Below are positions 8,366-11,026 of a DNA stretch of 11,026 bases, piece by piece. The translations under genes and the position numbers were made by a program. Within the stretch, counting starts at the first letter, position 1. Every line of letters begins with the position of its first letter. The DNA is taken from the NCBI GenBank assembly GCA_003990745.1, contig RBNI01006731.1, positions 1-11,026 of the forward strand, in the 5' to 3' direction. The notes below the pieces were generated by a model. That model was given only the letters and a program-made list of their open reading frames with translations, did not search any database and had not been told where the DNA came from. This DNA comes from Jimgerdemannia flammicorona. Taxonomy: Eukaryota > Mucoromycota > Endogonomycetes > Endogonales > Endogonaceae.

Positions 8366-9205
8366 TACCTACAAGAGTATAGTGGAAGAGAGGCAATAAT
8401 ATTGAGTTGTCTCTTTATCAGTATCAGATTAATGTCTTCTATATTTTTTTTATAGTTTCTAGTATCTTCAGCTATGTCTAAAGTATACTTGTTTTGGTGT
8501 AGTACTTTCTTTCTTTTGCTGTCATCAATAAGGTATTGTCTGGTAGATTATGAGCTATATATATATAGAGTCAGCTGACCTTAGGTATCATGTACTAGTA
8601 TAGATTATCTACAGGTCCTTAGTACCTATAGTGGGGCTCTCTGAGCTTTGGTAAGCTTTCTGGTAAGTACAGTTCTGATATAGATAACTGCTTTATAGAT
8701 AGAGTTGAGATGAGAGAGGAGATGTCTATTATAGATAGATGAAAGGACAATAATAGTAGATCAGTAGAATACTAGACTGAGAGTAGTTATTGAGATTGAG
8801 ACAGATATTATCTCAGTAGAGCCTTTTGATTAGCTGATAGGGTGGAATAGTATAGGGGTCAGTATTCTGGCTATACCTAACTGGAACTGAGAGCTAACAT
8901 AGTAATACAATTAAGGCCTACAGGTTTAGAGAGTAGGACTTCTCTTATTTAGTAGTATCTGACTAGAACTGAGAGCTGATATAGTAATGTAATTGAGATT
9001 TATAGGCTCAGAGAGTAGAAATAGAGCTTTTTCAAGCCTTAGTCTATATATCAGTCCTTTTGAGAGGGTCCTGCATGTTATTTCTTTACTCATCTGCTCT
9101 AAATCTATTTTGTCTTCTATTAGCTGGTTAGGGGGTTTTTCTTTGCCTTAGGTCTTTATTTGAGATTTGAGGGACTATTCTTTATTCAATTCCAGTATTA
9201 CTGTA
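8366..9205 (-). repeat. R2 repeat, copy 2 (more mutated, with internal duplication)
   Basis: Aligns in the same orientation with 5853-6665, sharing blocks such as GAGTTGTCTCTTTAT, AGAGTCAGCTGACCTT and GCCTTTTGATTAG. Compared with copy 1 it has lost many C and G bases to T and A, and it has no CpG at all. The minus-strand frame seen in copy 1 is also present here in pieces; the DSKRKKVLHQN segment is identical at protein level and runs on to about 8345. It lacks most of the segment matching 6340-6420 of copy 1 and has a tandem duplication at 8866-9020. The right edge coincides with the end of the mutated island, about 15 bases before 9221. Confidence 0.8.
8866..9020. repeat. Tandem duplication, period about 81 bases, two units
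   Basis: Two neighbouring units share GAACTGAGAGCT, AGTAAT and GAGAGTAG blocks (about 8877-8938 and 8959-9020). R2 copy 1 has only one counterpart (about 6440-6500). The units differ from each other mainly by transitions, so the duplication happened before much of the mutation. Confidence 0.7.
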
Positions 9206-9220
9206 AGAGGGTTGCCTTTT

Positions 9221-9810
9221 AGAGTAACCGTTACATAGTTCTAGAAGGGTTTTCTGGAAGTTCTGGATATTCTGGAAGACTGTTTTCTTATGGTCAAGAT
9301 CAATTTCATATGGAGTACATCCTCTACGCTTATTGATTTCAAGATCGGGTTGACGTCTCAACCAAAGTCCTTTTTTGGACTAGTTCTGGATGTTCAGGAT
9401 TTTCCATATTTCAGGAAGTTCAAGAAACTAAGACCAGCTTAGTTGAATTGGCGTATCACTGCAGACAATACCCAATTAGGAAATTTCGTGATGGGGTTAG
9501 GAGTAGGACCTAATGGGGAGCAGATTTACTTAAGAGTGGTTTGTGGGTTATTAAATAGGTTTATTCGCTATTCATGATATTGCTATACTAGGAGTATTTG
9601 TGTGAAGGAGTATTGTGGAGAAGTGCTCAGGAGTTGTGTCCGGATTGTTCAGGTCTGAGATTCTGAGGTCTGGGGGAGGGGGTATTTATACTGGCTATCT
9701 GGACTATACTAAATATGGGTGTAGCACTAAGTGCCTTGCTGAGTCGGAATGCAGTCATGTAGTACAAGGCTACTCTAACTATACTATGACTGCTAATCTA
9801 TTTATAGGTT
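9221..9810. other. Intergenic DNA with normal CpG; gene 3' flank
   Basis: The first CpG after the repeat island is at 9229, and CpG is frequent from there on. I see no gene. The frame open at 9615-9839 on the + strand is unsupported and overlaps the end of the minus-strand gene. For that gene this is the downstream region; an AATAAA on the minus strand at 9565-9560 could be its poly(A) signal, about 245 bases past the final stop. Two clusters of a 9-base TTCNGGAW-type unit lie at 9239-9277 and 9384-9426. Confidence 0.55.
9560..9565 (-). terminator. Possible poly(A) signal AATAAA
   Basis: A minus-strand AATAAA about 245 bases beyond the TAA at 9811-9813. It is the clearest candidate downstream of the gene, but fungal poly(A) signals are loose, so the site is weakly supported. 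Confidence 0.3.
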
Positions 9811-10908
9811 TTAGGTGCTGTCTGGGTAGTCTTCGATGACATCACCATCGATGACATTATCTCTGATGAAGTAGTTATCTAGGAAGAGTGGTTCGCGGAT
9901 TACTTCTCCTTGTTCGCTGAGGTAATAATACATTGGGACTTCATCTCCATCCTACAGAATAGCATCATCTGTCTCGTATGCTGGATAAGGTATTGGGGGG
10001 CGAAGAAGTGGTGCATCATCTTCGTTTTCATCAGATTCGCTGTCTGCGTACCTTCTATAGGTTATAGCACTATGAGTCATGGGGTTGTAGTATGCTGGCG
10101 GTTGGGGTTCATGTCGCTCGTACTCGGGTGGTGGAGTGGTTGGTTCGATCTCGAGGGTTGTCTGAAGGTACAGATTGTGTTCTCCGGTCTCTTCATTGTA
10201 GTTGAAGTAATCGGGGGTGAATGTAGGTTGGTATTCGTGCCAGTGGTCATTGTCCCAATAAGTCTCGTACGTGGTTATGAACTGTTCTAAGTTCATTGGC
10301 AGAGTTGGCGGTGTGATCAGAGTTGGAAGAGATCCTTGGCTTGAGGTCATGTCGGCGTCAGAAGGATCATTGTCTTCTGCTTCGTCTTTGTCGAAGTTGA
10401 TTATATCATAGATGTCCTTCATGGCATATCCAACTTGGGGCATTTGCAGGATGTGATCATCAGGGTGTGGGAAGGTTCTGTCTATGGTTTCAACGTACTC
10501 AAGGTACTTGTGGTTGAGTTCTTGTATCATGTCGTCGATTTGGCCATAGGACAGGGTGGCAACCATTTCGCTGGTAGTGACTCGGAGGCAGGGAATAAAG
10601 GTGCTATACTCATAAAAGAGTTCTTGGTGTTTGCGGGCAATGAGCTTCTGGTGTTGAGACATCTGGGTAATGTCTGTATCATGGTGGTGTTCAACCATGT
10701 CTTCCAGGAGGCAGCTGATCTGATAGTAGCTTGAGATTTGTCCAATCCGGTGGGCCTCGCTAAGCATGTTCAGGGCATTCCATCGGGCTTCCACAAAGTA
10801 GAGAGGTGCTTGGCTGTAGATATTCATGAGGGGCAGAGAGGGTGTGGCTCAGTTGACAATGGTATTTCAAATGTCAGCACGGATGTGGTTGTAGATCTCG
10901 GTGGTCAT
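9811..10908 (-). pseudogene. Acidic PPxY protein gene, three in-frame stops
   Basis: A 366-codon minus-strand frame from ATG (10908-10906) to TAA (9813-9811), broken by TGA at codon 14 (10869-10867), TGA at codon 20 (10851-10849) and TAG at codon 319 (9954-9952). The reading stays protein-like on both sides of every stop. The longest uninterrupted piece starts at ATG 10827 and gives 291 residues. I do not recognise the family. In that piece, residues 1-145 look helical (a His triplet at 47-49, only Cys 40 and 80), 145-160 is acidic, 165-180 is Pro/Thr-rich, PPEY is at 233-236, PPAY at 243-246, and 261-271 is an acidic run. After the TAG come 46 more acidic, Tyr-containing residues. There is no signal peptide or membrane segment. 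I prefer the 10908 start because it sits behind a TATA box and CA-rich leader with A at -3. Each stop is one transition from CGA, CAG or TGG, as RIP would cause. Alternatively the 291-residue protein is real, or very short introns (33 and 39 bases, GT..AG) remove the stops. Confidence 0.7.
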
Positions 10909-11026
10909 GTTTGTGTGTTTGGAAGTTGTGGATGTTGTTTGTTTTGGTTCTCTGTTTCAATGCGTCTCGGGGCTGGGTATATATGCATTTGTTCTGGATT
11001 GGTAAGATTCCATTTGTGTGAATCTT
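10909..11026 (-). promoter_or_regulatory. Promoter and leader of the minus-strand gene
   Basis: Read on the minus strand, a TATA-like box (10984-10978) is followed by a pyrimidine- and CA-rich leader (about 10950-10909, with repeated ACAAAC and CACA) and then ATG with A at -3. This is a normal layout for a highly expressed fungal gene with a short leader. CpG is present and there is no sign of mutation here, so transcription may persist even though the frame is broken. The rest of the promoter lies beyond the right edge. Confidence 0.55.

Noticed and set aside
9225..9260. GTTACATAGTTCTAG at the island edge as the start of an inverted, unmutated chromovirus LTR
   Set aside because: It resembles the reversed LTR end for about 15 bases, but I could not extend the match.
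9541..9580. AGGTTTATTCGCT as a trace of the inverted-repeat arm end
   Set aside because: About ten identical bases with no flanking colinearity; chance is likely.
9615..9839. Open + strand frame of 74 codons
   Set aside because: Overlaps the end of the minus-strand gene in antisense, has no recognisable features and no supporting context.
9910..10745. Further open frames on both strands inside the minus-strand gene (9910-10290, 10435-10734, 10527-10745)
   Set aside because: They are shadows of the 366-codon frame, which has normal fungal codon use and coherent composition throughout.
10836..10902. A 67-base GT..AG intron ending at TACAG in the gene's 5' part
   Set aside because: It would shift the frame against the downstream coding sequence and its 5' splice site (GTGCTG) is poor.
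1..11026. CRISPR arrays, tRNA, rRNA or prokaryotic operons
   Set aside because: No regularly spaced repeats, no tRNA-like cloverleaf or rRNA sequence recognised, and the composition and elements are fungal.

Overview
The window looks like nuclear DNA of a filamentous ascomycete (Pezizomycotina) that has, or had, repeat-induced point mutation (RIP). This is an inference from three things: recognisable fungal-type retrotransposon protein blocks riddled with stops that sit where CAA, CAG, CGA or TGG codons would be; CpG almost absent from base 65 to 9228 (I found only 755, 762 and 6227); and an abrupt return of CpG and normal codon use from about 9229. No species can be named.

Layout. 1-64 is a poly(A) tract. 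65-1500 is a G/T-rich, CpG-less relic that I do not recognise. About 1545-4508 is a 5'-truncated Ty3/gypsy chromovirus on the + strand, with the end of reverse transcriptase, RNase H, integrase, a chromodomain, a polypurine tract and an LTR. 4509-4806 is one arm of an inverted repeat. 4807-5179 is AT-rich DNA. 5180-5725 is a second, more decayed copy of the same chromovirus 3' end. 5853-6918 is a moderate-GC repeat (called R2 here), ending at 38 A's. 6957-7251 is the other inverted-repeat arm. 7252-8365 is a heavily mutated relic, probably coding on +. 8366-9205 is a second, more mutated R2. None of this can make a full protein today.

From about 9221 the sequence is ordinary gene-bearing DNA. 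It carries one minus-strand gene (10908 to 9811) with a TATA box, a CA-rich leader and an acidic protein holding two PPxY motifs. Its frame is broken by three in-frame stops (two TGA, one TAG), each reachable by one C-to-T or G-to-A change. The simplest reading is a single-copy gene at the edge of a RIP-mutated repeat island that has itself taken hits. A shorter 291-residue product from an internal ATG is still possible.

The repeats do not work together as a system. They are a nested graveyard, and its main interest is the different mutation load of each copy, the inverted-repeat pair, and the damaged host gene beside it.
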